A DNA stretch of 64,000 bases from VAZQ01 sp963817135 (GCA_963817135.1 CAWFNG010000007.1:62001-126000), one strand, 5' to 3'. Counted from the stretch's first letter, positions 51,034-60,688 are shown. Made by a program: numbers and translations. Notes: generated by a model from the letters alone, not told the origin.

Positions 51034-51105
51034 AAATTTTGCTGTGATGCACAACGCGGCTTTTCCAATGATGTGGTAGGGTGTGATCCTCGGCTTAAGG
51101 GGAGC
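51034..51105 (+). promoter_or_regulatory. Conserved upstream segment of ABC_sub_bind gene
   Basis: About 70 bases up to the ribosome site recur at 60511-60587, including TTTTGCTGTGATGCACAACG, then CGGC, ATGTGGTAGG and a closing GGGGA. The first part also recurs as ATTTGCTGTGCCGCACAATG at 54769-54788. Conservation right up to the start of one intact and one destroyed gene suggests a shared promoter or leader. No consensus -35/-10 pair was assigned. Confidence 0.5.
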
Positions 51106-51107
51106 AC

Positions 51108-52092
51108 ATGAAACGGCGCGAGTTCATCACGTTCGTCGGTGGTGCAGCGGCTACGTGGCCGCTTGCGGCGCGCGCGCAGCAGTCTGCGATGCCGGTGATC
51201 GGGTACTTCAGCGCGAGGTCGGCCGAGAGCGACGAGCCGATGTTGGCCGCCTATCGCCAGGGTTTGAAGGAGGCCGGGTACTCCCAGGGCACGAATGTTG
51301 TCATCGAATTCCGGTGGGCAAAAGGTCAATACGCGCTGTTTCCAACTCTAGCAGAGGATTTGGTACGTCGGGGTGTGGCCGTCGTCGTTACGAGCGGCGG
51401 AGAAGGCGCGGCGCTCGCTGCTAAAGCAGCGACCACAAACATTCCGATTGTCTTTATCGTCGCGGCGGATCCCGTGAAGTTTGGGCTAGTCGTCAGTTTC
51501 AATCGGCCGGGTGGGAATCTCACCGGCGTAACCTCTTTAATCGGTACACTTGGACCGAAGCAGCTAGGGCTACTACACGAGCTTGCACCCGATGTTTCGG
51601 TGATTGGTGTGCTTGTCAATCCAAACGATCCATGGACTCAGTCCCAAATTGCAGACACTGAGGCAGCTGGGCGTGCGGTTGGAAAGCAGGTTATTGTGTT
51701 AAGGGCGAGCACTGAAACGGACATCAACGCCGTCTTCACGCGCGCGCTTCAGCAGCGGGCCGGTGCACTGGTCGTAACAGCTAGTGCGTTGTTCGTGACG
51801 AGGCAACATCAACTTATCACTCTCGCAGCACGGCATTTCGTTGCCCACGATATACTCTCGGGCCGAGTTCGCAGCCGCTGGAGGGCTGATGAGCTACGGT
51901 CCAAACACTGTCGAATATTATCTCCAGGCAGGTGGTTACACGGGCAGGATTCTCGACGGCGCTAAGCCCGCCGATTTGCCCGTGATGCAGCCCACCAAAT
52001 ATGAACTTGTGATCAACCTCAAAACTGCGAAGACGCTTGGCCTTACCTTACCACCGACCCTGCTCGCCCGCGCCGACGAGGTCATCGAGTGA
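51108..52092 (+). pseudogene. ABC_sub_bind family binding protein, frame broken by one extra base
   Basis: Starts MKRREFITFVGGAAATWPLA (Tat leader) after GGGGAGC. It continues PMLAAYRQGLKEAGYSQGTN, IPIVFIVAADPVKFGLVVSF, NRPGGNLTGVTSL. At the TTT of 51836-51838 the frame shifts; removing one T restores AARH-S-LPTIYSRAEFAAAGGLMSYG and the C-terminus KPADLPVMQPTKYELVINLK to a stop at 52092. The repaired length is 327 residues, normal for the family. As only one base is wrong, an assembly error is plausible. It lies between two IS91 sequences. Confidence 0.82.
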
Positions 52093-52140
52093 CGGATTGC
52101 GAGCGCTTGCTGCAGTGCAGGAGTCAGCTCCTGTGAAGGG

Positions 52141-52196
52141 TTTCGGATGACGGCCCTTGGCGACGATGCGCCTGGCACTGGGGCCGTCGTCCGAAA
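52141..52196. repeat. Inverted repeat between binding-protein gene and IS91
   Basis: The arms TTTCGGATGACGGCCC (52141-52156) and GGGCCGTCGTCCGAAA (52181-52196) pair in 15 of 16 positions with a 24-base loop. It follows the binding-protein stop by 48 bases and could be a terminator without a T-run or a relic of a mobile palindrome. The rest of the 390-base gap to the transposase contains no gene that I can support. Confidence 0.6.
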
Positions 52197-52482
52197 GCCT
52201 CCAAAGAACGAACCCGCGGGACGTGAAGTGTAGCTGCCTCTTCGCGCTATGGCGATTTGGTGGTGATAAAGGTCGCCGCGATAGGAATTGGAGTGGGCGC
52301 TCGGATGATTACGGCTGCTGCGGAGTCGTGTGCGGTTTGTTTGATGACGAGTAACGGGCGCAGGCGCGCTGGCCGCGGCGTTGAACGCAATGCTGGCGCG
52401 CTGTTCGGCCGCACGCTGGCGTGACCGGTCGATGATCGGCAAGTCAATGTTCGCTGGTGGATAGAAGAAACAGGGGCTGCGC

Positions 52483-53691
52483 TCACGAGGTGTCGATCCT
52501 GATCACAGTTGCGGTCGGCCGATGTCGAGGCGTTGAGCCGCGGGCGAAGGTCTCGATGATCACCATGCGGCCGCCGCAACACGGACAAGCAAGCGCGGGG
52601 ACCGGCCCCTCGCGATTTGCGGCATCAGCATCGGCATGTTGGACTTGCGGGGTTGGTACGGCGAGTAGCTCGCGGGCACGCGCGATGTTGTCGGTGGAAG
52701 TCTTGGCGAACAGGCCGAAATGGCGGATGCGGTGAAACCCCTTCGGCAGAACATGGATGAGGAAGCGGCGGATGAACTCCTGCGGCGCGAGCGTCATCCG
52801 CTTGTAGCGAGCGCTGCCATCGGCGCGATAGTCCTTGTACTTGAAGGTGACGCCCTTCTCGTCGAACGCGATCAGGCGGCTGTTGGCGATGGCGACGCGA
52901 TGGGTATAGCGCGACAGATAGGCGAGCACGACCTCGGGTCCGCCGAATGGAGGCTTTGCGTACACGTGCCACTTGCGCCTGCGCAGTGGCGCCAAGTAGG
53001 CCGCGAACGCCTTGCGTTCGGTTAGCGCGACATGTTTGCCGAAGAACTGCAGTTTGCCAGCGGCGTGGGCAGCAAGCAGCTTATCCAGCATCAACCCTCG
53101 GAACAGCTTCGAGAGCACGGGGACCGGCAGCAAGAAGCGCGGCCGGCGGCACGCGATCCAACGCGAGCCATCGAGTGAGATGCCGCCGCCTGAGACGATC
53201 ATATGCACATGCGGGTGATGCATCATGGCCGAGCCCCAGGTGTGCAGCACGGCGGTGATGCCGATGCGGGCTCCAAGGTGCTTGGGGTCCGCCGCGATGG
53301 TGCGCATCGTATCGGCCGACGCCTTGAACAGAAGATCATAGATCACCGCCTTGTTCTGGTAGGCGATGTCGCCGATCCTCGACGGCAGGGTGAACACGAC
53401 GTGGAAGTAAGGCACCGGGAGAAGCTCAGCCTCCCGCGCTGCCATCCACTCGCGCGCTGCCGCGCCCTGACACTTGGGGCAGTGCCGGTTGCGGCAGCTG
53501 TTGTAGGCGATCGTCGTGTAGCTGCAGTCTTCGCAGCGCGCGACATGCCCGCCGAGCGCCGCCGTGCGGCAGCTCTCGATGGCGTTCATCACCTTGAGCT
53601 GGGCGAGGCTCACGTGACCGGCATTGGCGCTGCGCCACGCGGGACCACAGTCGCGGAAGATGTCCGCGACTTCCAGAGCAGGGCGGGACAT
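52483..53691 (-). CDS. IS91 family transposase (HUH, two-tyrosine)
   Basis: A 402-residue transposase. N-terminal zinc-binding part: GHVARCEDCSYTTIAYNSCR, then NRHCPKCQG (five Cys and a His). HUH motif: MHHPHVHMIVSGGG at about residue 160. Catalytic tyrosine pair: VLAYLSRYTHRVAIANSRL, with two Tyr four apart as in Y2 enzymes. A C-terminal Cys pair (PALACPCCGGRMVIIE) follows. It nicks and joins single DNA strands during rolling-circle transposition. The frame is full length and uninterrupted. It follows the recombinase gene by 13 bases and is presumably co-transcribed with it. Confidence 0.93.
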   Translation of the reverse strand: MSRPALEVADIFRDCGPAWRSANAGHVSLAQLKVMNAIESCRTAALGGHVARCEDCSYTTIAYNSCRNRHCPKCQGAAAREWMAAREAELLPVPYFHVVFTLPSRIGDIAYQNKAVIYDLLFKASADTMRTIAADPKHLGARIGITAVLHTWGSAMMHHPHVHMIVSGGGISLDGSRWIACRRPRFLLPVPVLSKLFRGLMLDKLLAAHAAGKLQFFGKHVALTERKAFAAYLAPLRRRKWHVYAKPPFGGPEVVLAYLSRYTHRVAIANSRLIAFDEKGVTFKYKDYRADGSARYKRMTLAPQEFIRRFLIHVLPKGFHRIRHFGLFAKTSTDNIARARELLAVPTPQVQHADADAANREGPVPALACPCCGGRMVIIETFARGSTPRHRPTATVIRIDTS

Positions 53692-53704
53692 GACCGCCGG
53701 CGGA

Positions 53705-54583
53705 TTATGCCGGCGGCTGGGGCCTGTTTCCCATCAGCGGTGTGAGCCGATCCAATGGGCTCATCACCGCTCGGATCGTGCTGGTGGCAACGTGCTCATA
53801 GAGCGCGGTGGTGTCGAGCCTGGCATGGCCGAGCAAGACTTGGATCAGGCGAGTGTCGGTTTTCTGCTCGAGCAAGTGGGTGGCAAAGCTGTGTCGCAGC
53901 GAGTGGGGCGTCACCCGCTTCTTGATCTCGGCCATCTCGGCTGCGGCATGAACGGCGCGGTTGAACTGGCGCGTCGTCAACGGCAGCAATCGATCACGGC
54001 CCGGAAACAACCATACCGCCGGCCGCGCAATGCGATACCAATCGCGTAAGAGTTCGAGCAGCACCGGCGAGAGCATCGCAAAGCGATCCTTCTGCCCCTT
54101 GCCCTGTTCGATCCGCAGCAGCATGCGCTTGGAATCGACGTCGGACACCTTGAGTGCCACCACCTCAGAAACCCGCAATCCGGCACCGTAGGTGGCACTG
54201 AATGCGGCCTTGTACTTCGGTCCGGGTGCTGCCTCCAACAGGCGCACGATCTCTTCCTCGCTTAACACCATCGGCAACTTGCGCGGTTCGCGCACAAACG
54301 TAAGGTATCGAGCCATATGCGTTCGATCGAGCGTCACGGTGAAGAAGAAGCGCAACGCCGAAACCGAGCCGTTCATGGTCGGCGGCCGCACGCCTGTTCG
54401 TCTCTGATGCAGCTGGAAGCGGCGAAGATCCTCAGCCGTTGCCGTATCCGGCGAGCGACCGAGGAAAGCTGTGAAAGTCTTGACGTGGCGGATATAGTCG
54501 TTGCGGGTCTTCTCGCCGAAATTGCGCACGGTCATGTCTTCGATCATGCGCTGGCGCAGTGGACTGATGGGCTTCTCGCTCAT
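53705..54583 (-). CDS. Tyrosine recombinase (phage-integrase family) of the IS91-type element
   Basis: A 292-residue site-specific recombinase. SAM-like N-terminal domain: RQRMIEDMTVRNFGEKTRND, then TAFLGRSPDTA. The catalytic set is complete: Arg in TYGAGLRVSEVVALKVSDVD, Lys in IEQGKGQKDRFAM, H-x-x-R in VTPHSLRHSFATHLLE, His in VLLGHARLDTT and Tyr in TALYEHV. Recombinases of this type commonly travel with IS91-like transposases and probably resolve or help integrate the element. The C-terminal MGNRPQPPA tail is disordered. It is coupled at short spacing to the transposase gene. Confidence 0.92.
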   Translation of the reverse strand: MSEKPISPLRQRMIEDMTVRNFGEKTRNDYIRHVKTFTAFLGRSPDTATAEDLRRFQLHQRRTGVRPPTMNGSVSALRFFFTVTLDRTHMARYLTFVREPRKLPMVLSEEEIVRLLEAAPGPKYKAAFSATYGAGLRVSEVVALKVSDVDSKRMLLRIEQGKGQKDRFAMLSPVLLELLRDWYRIARPAVWLFPGRDRLLPLTTRQFNRAVHAAAEMAEIKKRVTPHSLRHSFATHLLEQKTDTRLIQVLLGHARLDTTALYEHVATSTIRAVMSPLDRLTPLMGNRPQPPA

Positions 54584-54987
54584 CGCGGTGCTCCTGTCTT
54601 GAGGTGGAGGTTACTGACCCCTCGATCCTCAAGACGGGACACCGTCCTGTCACCTCGTTCGGCTCACCTCGTCACATGCATCCACTGCCGCTTGCTCAGT
54701 CTTCGCGCGCAGCGCGCTCCCGCGTAAGCGGGTTCGTTCCATGACCATCTCGGACCTTAGGGCGACCAATTTGCTGTGCCGCACAATGCGCTTGCTGCGA
54801 GGAGCCCCCTCCTCTCCGTTCGAACGTACCATCTCGGCAACATGAAATTTCATCCATTTGACAGATGGGCTTGAACGCCTTCTCCTGGCCCATCGACCAA
54901 CCGCCGCCACACCCAGGTCACCCTGCGCTTGACGGTCTTGGCACATCGCCGTGAAGATCAGAGCCCGCGCTAGGAGAGAGCACGCCG
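54584..54987. other. Intergenic region between IS91-type element and TIR gene, about 400 bases
   Basis: Leftmost 60 bases show a short palindrome (CTTGAGG ... CCTCAAG) just outside the recombinase start, possibly part of the element end. Positions 54765-54793 carry the ATTTGCTGTGCCGCACAATG motif shared with 51034 and 60511. No frame has recognisable sequence. GGAG at 54972-54975 precedes the TIR gene ATG. Confidence 0.5.
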
Positions 54988-57306
54988 ATGACCGATGCCG
55001 GTGTTGGGCACACCGACCAGTCCAGGGCCAAGGTCTTCATCTCGTACAGCCGCAAGGACATGGCCTTTGCCGACCGGCTGGAGGCAGCACTCAAGGCGCG
55101 CGGCTTCGAGCCGCTGATCGACCGCACCGACATCTACGCCTTCGAGCAGTGGTGGGAGCGCATCGAAACTCTGATCGCGTGCGCCGACACCGTCGTCTTT
55201 GTTCTCAGCCCCGGTGCAGTCGCCTCCGAGATAGCCCTGCGGGAGGTGGCGTTCGCTGCGTCTCTGAACAAACGGTTCGCGCCGGTTGTATGGCGCAGGG
55301 TGGTAGACAAGTTCGTCCCCGAGGCACTCGCGAAGCTCAATTTCATCTTCTTCGACGATGACACGGAGTTCGAGCACCGCGCCGATCAGCTGGCCGATGC
55401 TCTCCGCACCGACATTAGCTGGATCAGGCAGCACACCGACTTTGGCGAGCAGGCGCGGCGCTGGGCACAGGCTAAGGGCGCCTCCGGCCTGCTGCTGCGC
55501 TCGCCGGTGCTGGAACAGGCGGAACGCTGGATAGCTGCGCGGCCAAGCAGCGCACCGGCTCCGACCGAGGAGACGCAGACATTCATCCGCCGGAGCAGAC
55601 AAGCTGCCACTCGTCGGCGAAACGTTATCACCGGGAGTCTCGCCGCGGGACTGGTGCTGGCTCTCTGCCTTGCAGGTCTTGCCTATTGGCAGCGCGGCAT
55701 CGCCGTCGAGCAGCGCCAAATCGCGCAGCAGAACGAGGCGCAGGCAAAAACCGAGCGCGACAACGCCACGCGGAATTTCAAGCTAGCTCAGCACACCGCC
55801 GAGAGGCTCGTTTTCGACATTGCCATAGGACTGCGTGATGTGCAGGGCATGAGCACCGAGACAGTTCGCAAAATTCTCGAAACCGCCCGAGGTACGTTCG
55901 AGCAGCTCGCGACGTCCGCGCCCGACGATCTAGCGCTACAACGAAGCCGTTCGGTGATGCTTCAGGAATTCGGGGACACCTATCTCACTCTCGGCGACGT
56001 GGGCCAAGCGCTCGCGGCCGACCGCGACAGCCTCGCTATTATAGAACGTCTGGCCAAGGGCAATCCCAGCAACGCTGGCTGGCAGCGCGATCTCTCGGTC
56101 TCCTATGCGAAGGTAGGCGACGCTCTGGTCGAGCAAGGCAAGCTCGATGAGGCTCTCAAGGCTTACCAAAATGCATTCACGATAACAGAGACGCTCGCCG
56201 CTTCGGACCCCAACAACACCAAATGGCAGCGCGATCTCTCGGTCTCTTACGGCAAGCTCGGCGACGTGTTGGTGAGCCAGGGCAAGCTCGATGAAGCGCT
56301 CAAGGCCTACCGCAACCAATTAGCCATCCGCGAAAGGCTTGCCGACGCCAACCCCGTCGATGCCGAGCGGCAATATGATCTTGCCACCAGCCATGAACGC
56401 CTCGGAGACGTCCTGATAAACCAGGGCAATCTTGCGGCTGCTCTGAAAGAATACGAAGCAACAGAAGCGATTAGCGAGCGCCTTACCAAGGCCGACACCA
56501 GCAATACTCGCTGGCAGCGCGAGCTCTCGATCTCCTACGAGAGGATTGGCGGCGTGCTGCTGAAGCAGGACAAGCCAGACGAGGCTCTTAAGGCGTTTCG
56601 AGATGGCCTCGCCATAGTAGAGCGCCTCGCCGCCGCCGACCGCGGCAACACCGAGTTTCAGCGCGATCTATCGATCTCCTACGAGAGGATTGGCGGCGTG
56701 CTGCTGAAGCAGGACAAGCCAGACGAGGCTCTTAAGGCGTTTCGAGATGGCCTCGCCATAGTAGAGCGCCTAGCCGCCGCCGACCGCAGCAACACCGAGT
56801 GGCAGCGCGATCTCTCGGTCTCTTATGAGAAGATTGGAGACGTCCTGGCCGGTCAGGGCAAGTTCGACGAGGCGCTCAAGGTCTATCGCGACAGCCTCGC
56901 CATCCGAGAGCACCTTGTTGCCGCCGACCGCAGCAACACCGAGTGTCAGCGTGATCTATCGGTCTCGTACATTAGGATCGGTGACGTACTGAAGAAGCAA
57001 GGCCAGCACGACGAGGCGCTTAAGGCCTACCGCAGCGGGCTTTCCATCCGCGAGCGTCTCGCTGCAATCGACGGCAGTAACACGCAGTGGCAGCGCGACC
57101 TAGCCATTTCCCACGCGAAACTGGCGCTGCTCTTTGAACAATTGGGGCGGCTTGCGGACGCATTGGCCGAATGGATTAAAGGGCGAGATATCGCAGCAGC
57201 AATGGTTGCGATATCTCCGACAGATGCGCAATGGAAAAATCTACTGACAGCGTTCGAACGGGATATCGCACGGCTGCAAGCGCAGCAGCAGGCAGGAGCG
57301 AGGTAA
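54988..57306 (+). CDS. TIR domain-transmembrane-TPR protein
   Basis: A 772-residue protein. Residues 12-140 form a TIR domain: AKVFISYSRKDMAFADRLEA, FEPLIDRTDIYAFEQWWERI, ADTVVFVLSPGAVASEIALR-E. Glu86 in this last strand-helix is the candidate catalytic residue of TIR NADases. One transmembrane segment (about 211-232; ITGSLAAGLVLALCLAGLAY) is followed by a short coiled coil and about eight 48-residue TPR-like repeats (G-D-V-L-x-x-Q-G-K-L-D-E-A-L-K-A-Y-R-x-x-L-A-I-R-E-R-L-A). No STAND NTPase lies between, so this is a minimal sensor-effector design anchored in the membrane. It stands beside the IS91-type element. Defence or signalling role is inferred only. Confidence 0.88.
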   Translation: MTDAGVGHTDQSRAKVFISYSRKDMAFADRLEAALKARGFEPLIDRTDIYAFEQWWERIETLIACADTVVFVLSPGAVASEIALREVAFAASLNKRFAPVVWRRVVDKFVPEALAKLNFIFFDDDTEFEHRADQLADALRTDISWIRQHTDFGEQARRWAQAKGASGLLLRSPVLEQAERWIAARPSSAPAPTEETQTFIRRSRQAATRRRNVITGSLAAGLVLALCLAGLAYWQRGIAVEQRQIAQQNEAQAKTERDNATRNFKLAQHTAERLVFDIAIGLRDVQGMSTETVRKILETARGTFEQLATSAPDDLALQRSRSVMLQEFGDTYLTLGDVGQALAADRDSLAIIERLAKGNPSNAGWQRDLSVSYAKVGDALVEQGKLDEALKAYQNAFTITETLAASDPNNTKWQRDLSVSYGKLGDVLVSQGKLDEALKAYRNQLAIRERLADANPVDAERQYDLATSHERLGDVLINQGNLAAALKEYEATEAISERLTKADTSNTRWQRELSISYERIGGVLLKQDKPDEALKAFRDGLAIVERLAAADRGNTEFQRDLSISYERIGGVLLKQDKPDEALKAFRDGLAIVERLAAADRSNTEWQRDLSVSYEKIGDVLAGQGKFDEALKVYRDSLAIREHLVAADRSNTECQRDLSVSYIRIGDVLKKQGQHDEALKAYRSGLSIRERLAAIDGSNTQWQRDLAISHAKLALLFEQLGRLADALAEWIKGRDIAAAMVAISPTDAQWKNLLTAFERDIARLQAQQQAGAR
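56520..56807 (+). repeat. Tandem 144-base duplication inside the TIR-TPR gene
   Basis: Two adjacent 144-base units encode two nearly identical 48-residue repeats. Positions 56527-56627 and 56671-56771 are the same base for base over 101 positions, including silent sites, whereas other repeats in the gene have diverged. This marks a recent in-frame duplication, or gene conversion, that can change the number of repeats. Confidence 0.9.
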
Positions 57307-57708
57307 GTGAAGTACTCGAATGCCCAAAATAGACAGTGCTTTTTACTGCTTTGCTGCATCTGCTCACGACCGGTATTGGCACTCATGAGACCCACCAACG
57401 GTCTCGACTGATGCCTGCTCATTGGGGTGAAGCGGACCTAATGCGAGCGTACTGATAACCGCCGTTGTTGACCCAAACGCGCCATCTCTTGGTAGCAAAC
57501 ACAAAAGCACTGTAGAATGAGTCACCGCAGGTTCGTATGGGCTTGCAGGGTTGCGAACGTCCCAGGCTACGGCATGATTGTGGGTACAACAACAGATCAC
57601 ACCCCCGAGACTGCGGCCATTGATCGCGCACGCTCCTCACAATGGCCACTGACCGGCCATGGCGAGCTTGGTTATGGTGCCTTAGGGTTCGGCTAAGCTG
57701 CGCTCAAC
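57307..57708. other. Intergenic region, about 400 bases, no gene seen
   Basis: Between the TIR gene and the kinase gene. Frames on either strand are short and have no family resemblance. GC content looks lower than in flanking genes. It probably holds the kinase promoter, but no motif could be assigned with confidence. Confidence 0.45.
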
Positions 57709-60454
57709 ATGATAGAAACAGAATCCACTTCAATAGAAGCCAACCAGCCCGGTCAGCCCGCAGGAGGGGCCGATCCCGGATTCAGCACCGAGGAGCGTTA
57801 TCGTTTAATTCTCCACGCGGTCGCCGAAGGAATTTACGAGTGGACCGTCAGACCGAACCATCTGGAGCTCTCTGCGCGACTCCTCGAAATGTTCGGGTTC
57901 GAGCGAGGCGAACTCACATCGTCGAATTGGGTGGCGCGCGTTCATCCCGAGGACCGCGGCCGATACCGTGACGCCACCGTAGCACATTTCAAAGGAAGCG
58001 CGCCTAACTTCTCCTGCCAATACCGCGTTCTCAACAAGGCGGGAGAATGGCGCTGGGTCAGCGATCGCGCGGCATCGATACGCGACAGCAATGGGCGCGT
58101 TTTGCGGCTGATAGGAGCGGTTAGCGACATCACCGAGCTCCGCGAGACACTGCAGCAGCAAGACACGACTGCCGAGGTGCTCAAAGCGATCAGTCGCTCC
58201 ACATTCGACCTGCAGGCCGTTCTCGATACGCTCGTGGAGTCGGCCACGCGGCTCTGCAAAGCCGATCATGCGTGGCTGTTCCAGCGGGAGCGTGATGTTT
58301 TCCGCTGGGCCGCGGGGTTTGGGCACTCAAACGACGTCTATGCTCGCATCAAAGAGCTGTTCGCCGATCGAGAAGTGATGCTGGATCGGGGCAGCGTCAC
58401 GGGCCGCGTCGCACTCGATGGCAAGGTCGTTCACATTCACGACGTGCGCAAAGATCCGGAATATGCCTGGGGTGAGGCACAAAACATTGCTGGATATCGC
58501 ACCGCCCTTGGCGTTCCGCTTTTGCGCAACGATGATGTCATAGGGGTTATTTTCATCGGAAAAGTTCAGCCACAGCCGTTTTCTGAGAAGCAGATCAAGC
58601 TGGTGAGCGTGTTCGCCGATCAGGCCGTCATCGCCATCGAGAACACACGCCTGCTCAACGAGCTGCGCAAATCGCTGCAGCAGCAGACTGCAACTGCTGA
58701 CGTGCTGCAAATCATCAGCAGTTCGCCGGGGGAGCTAGAGCCGGTATTCAAGGCCATCCTTGAGAATGCGGTGCACATATGTGAAGCCAATTTCGGCACT
58801 CTGCAACTGCGCGAAAATGACGCCTTCCGCGTTACTGCGATGCATAATCCGCCACCCGGCTTCGCCGAAGCTAGGCGGCGCAATCCTTTAATTTATCCCA
58901 CAGCGCACAACGCCATTGGCCGCGTGATCGCTACCAAGAATTTTGTTCACATTACCGACTATACCCAGGAGATTTCCTATAAGGAGGGCGATCCCGCAGC
59001 TGTCAGCATCGTCGAGCTTGCCAAGGCGCGGACGCTTGTCCTCGTACCGATGCTGAAGGACGGCGAGCTGATCGGTAACATCAACATCTATCGCCAGGAA
59101 GTCCGTCCCTTCACCGACAAACAAATATCCTTGTTGAAAAATTTCGCACGTCAAGCCGTCATCGCCATCGAGAACACGCGCCTGCTCAACGAGCTGCGCG
59201 AATCGCTGCAGCAGCAGACTGCCACCGCCGATGTGCTCAAGGTCATCAGCCGCTCGGCATTCGATTTGCAGGCGGTGCTTGATACACTGACCGAGTCGGC
59301 CGCGCGTCTCTGCGAGGCTGATGAAGGATTCCTGTGGCAGCGTGAGGGTGACGAATACGTTTGGTCCGCGGGCTTTGGCTTCACGGGCGAAATGTTGGAT
59401 TTCATGAAAAATAGGCAGATCAAACCGGATCGGGGGATGGCAGTCGGGCGTGCTACTCCTTGAAGGCAAGATCGTTCATATCCCGGACGTTTTGAAGGAC
59501 GCCGATTACACCGGGTGGGATATACAAAGGGTCAACAAGTATCGGACCGTGCTGGCAGTCCCGTTGATGCGCGAGGGCATCCCAATTGGCGTTTTCGGCC
59601 TGACTCGTGCGGAGCCTCAGGCATTCGCCGACAAGCAAATCGAGCTGGTTCAAACCTTCGCCGACCAAGCCGCGATCGCGATCGAGAACGTGCGGCTGTT
59701 CGACGAAATCCAGGAGAAAAGCCGACAGCTTGCCGAGGCGAGCCAGCACAAGTCTCAGTTCCTCGCCAACATGAGCCATGAGTTGCGCACGCCGCTCAAC
59801 GCCATCATCGGCGTAAGCGAGATGCTACGCGAGGATGCGGAGGCGCTGAAGCAGGACACCGAGCCGCTCGACCGCGTGCTCGGCGCGGGCCGACACCTGC
59901 TTGCCTTGATTAACGACATCCTCGACCTGTCCAAGATCGAGGCGGGGCGGATGGAGCTCGCTCTCACCACTTTCGCGCTTGCGCCTCTGATTGGTGAAGT
60001 CGTCAAGACCATCGAGCCCCTCGCGGCTAAGAACTCTAACCGCGTCTCAGTCAACTGCGACGCTGCGATCGGAACGGTGCATGCCGACCAGATGCGGCTG
60101 CGGCAGGCGCTCCTTAATCTCATGAGCAACGCCAACAAGTTTACCGAGCGTGGCACCATTACGATCGATGCCCGTCATCGACAGGAGAACGGCGGCGATT
60201 GGATTACGCTTGTGGTAACGGATACCGGCATCGGCATGACGCCGGAACAAATGGGCAAGCTGTTTCAGGAATTTTCGCAGGCGTCCTCGACAACGGCGAG
60301 CAAATACGGAGGGACCGGCCTCGGCCTCGTTATAAGCCGACGCTTCTGCCAGATGATGGGCGGCGACATCACGGTCGAGAGCGAGCCAAGTCGTGGTTCT
60401 ACCTTTACAATCCGAGTGCCGCGGATTGTGGAGGTTGGGAAAGCCGCCCAATAG
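57709..60454 (+). pseudogene. Soluble PAS/multi-GAF sensor histidine kinase, frame broken by one extra base
   Basis: Two frames join to a 914-residue kinase without membrane segments. Frame 1: PAS-3 (about 25-145; WVARVHPEDRGRYRD, EWRWVSDRAASIRDSNG), GAF 1 (165-315), GAF 2 (335-485) and the start of GAF 3 (from about 505). Frame 2, opening near 59450: the rest of GAF 3, HisKA with SHELRTPLNAIIGVSEML, and HATPase LLNLMSNANKFTERG, DTGIGMTPEQM, YGGTGLGLVISRRF. Removing one C at 59458-59459 gives R-A-T-L-E-G-K-I-V-H-I and closes the frame. No receiver gene follows. The linkers before GAF 2 and GAF 3 are near-identical in DNA (58620-58700, 59150-59230). An assembly error is plausible. Confidence 0.82.
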
Positions 60455-60510
60455 GCACGCTGTTTGCTGCGGTGCAGTTGGTCCGGTTTGGCAAAGCTGT
60501 CAATCGGTGG

Positions 60511-60587
60511 CAAACTTTGCTGTGCTGCACAACGCGGCATTCCCACGACGATGTGGTAGGCTGTAACCTTTCGGGCTGAGGGGAACA
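60511..60587 (+). promoter_or_regulatory. Conserved upstream segment of a lost ABC_sub_bind gene
   Basis: It matches 51034-51105 closely (TTTGCTGTGCTGCACAACGC, ATGTGGTAGGCTGT, closing GGGGA), but no start codon with a Tat leader follows, unlike at 51108. It marks the 5' edge of a destroyed binding-protein gene. Confidence 0.55.
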
Positions 60588-60688
60588 ATCAACTCTGCAA
60601 GGGATGGCCATCTTCGCTGCGAACGTTCTTGAACCGCCGAGCCAGAGCTATAACGCATCACCTAGGGCATTCGCGGACCGCCAATTTG

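Larger units (their letters stand above)
52483..54583 (-). mobile_element. IS91-type element: transposase plus tyrosine recombinase
   Basis: A leftward two-gene unit: a tyrosine recombinase (53705-54583) followed 13 bases later by an IS91 HUH transposase (52483-53691). Both have full-length frames and all key residues, so the element may be active. IS91 elements move by rolling-circle transposition and have no terminal inverted repeats or target duplications; the outer ends were therefore not fixed, and the coordinates cover only the genes. A decayed relative of the transposase lies 2.2 kb to the left. Confidence 0.88.
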
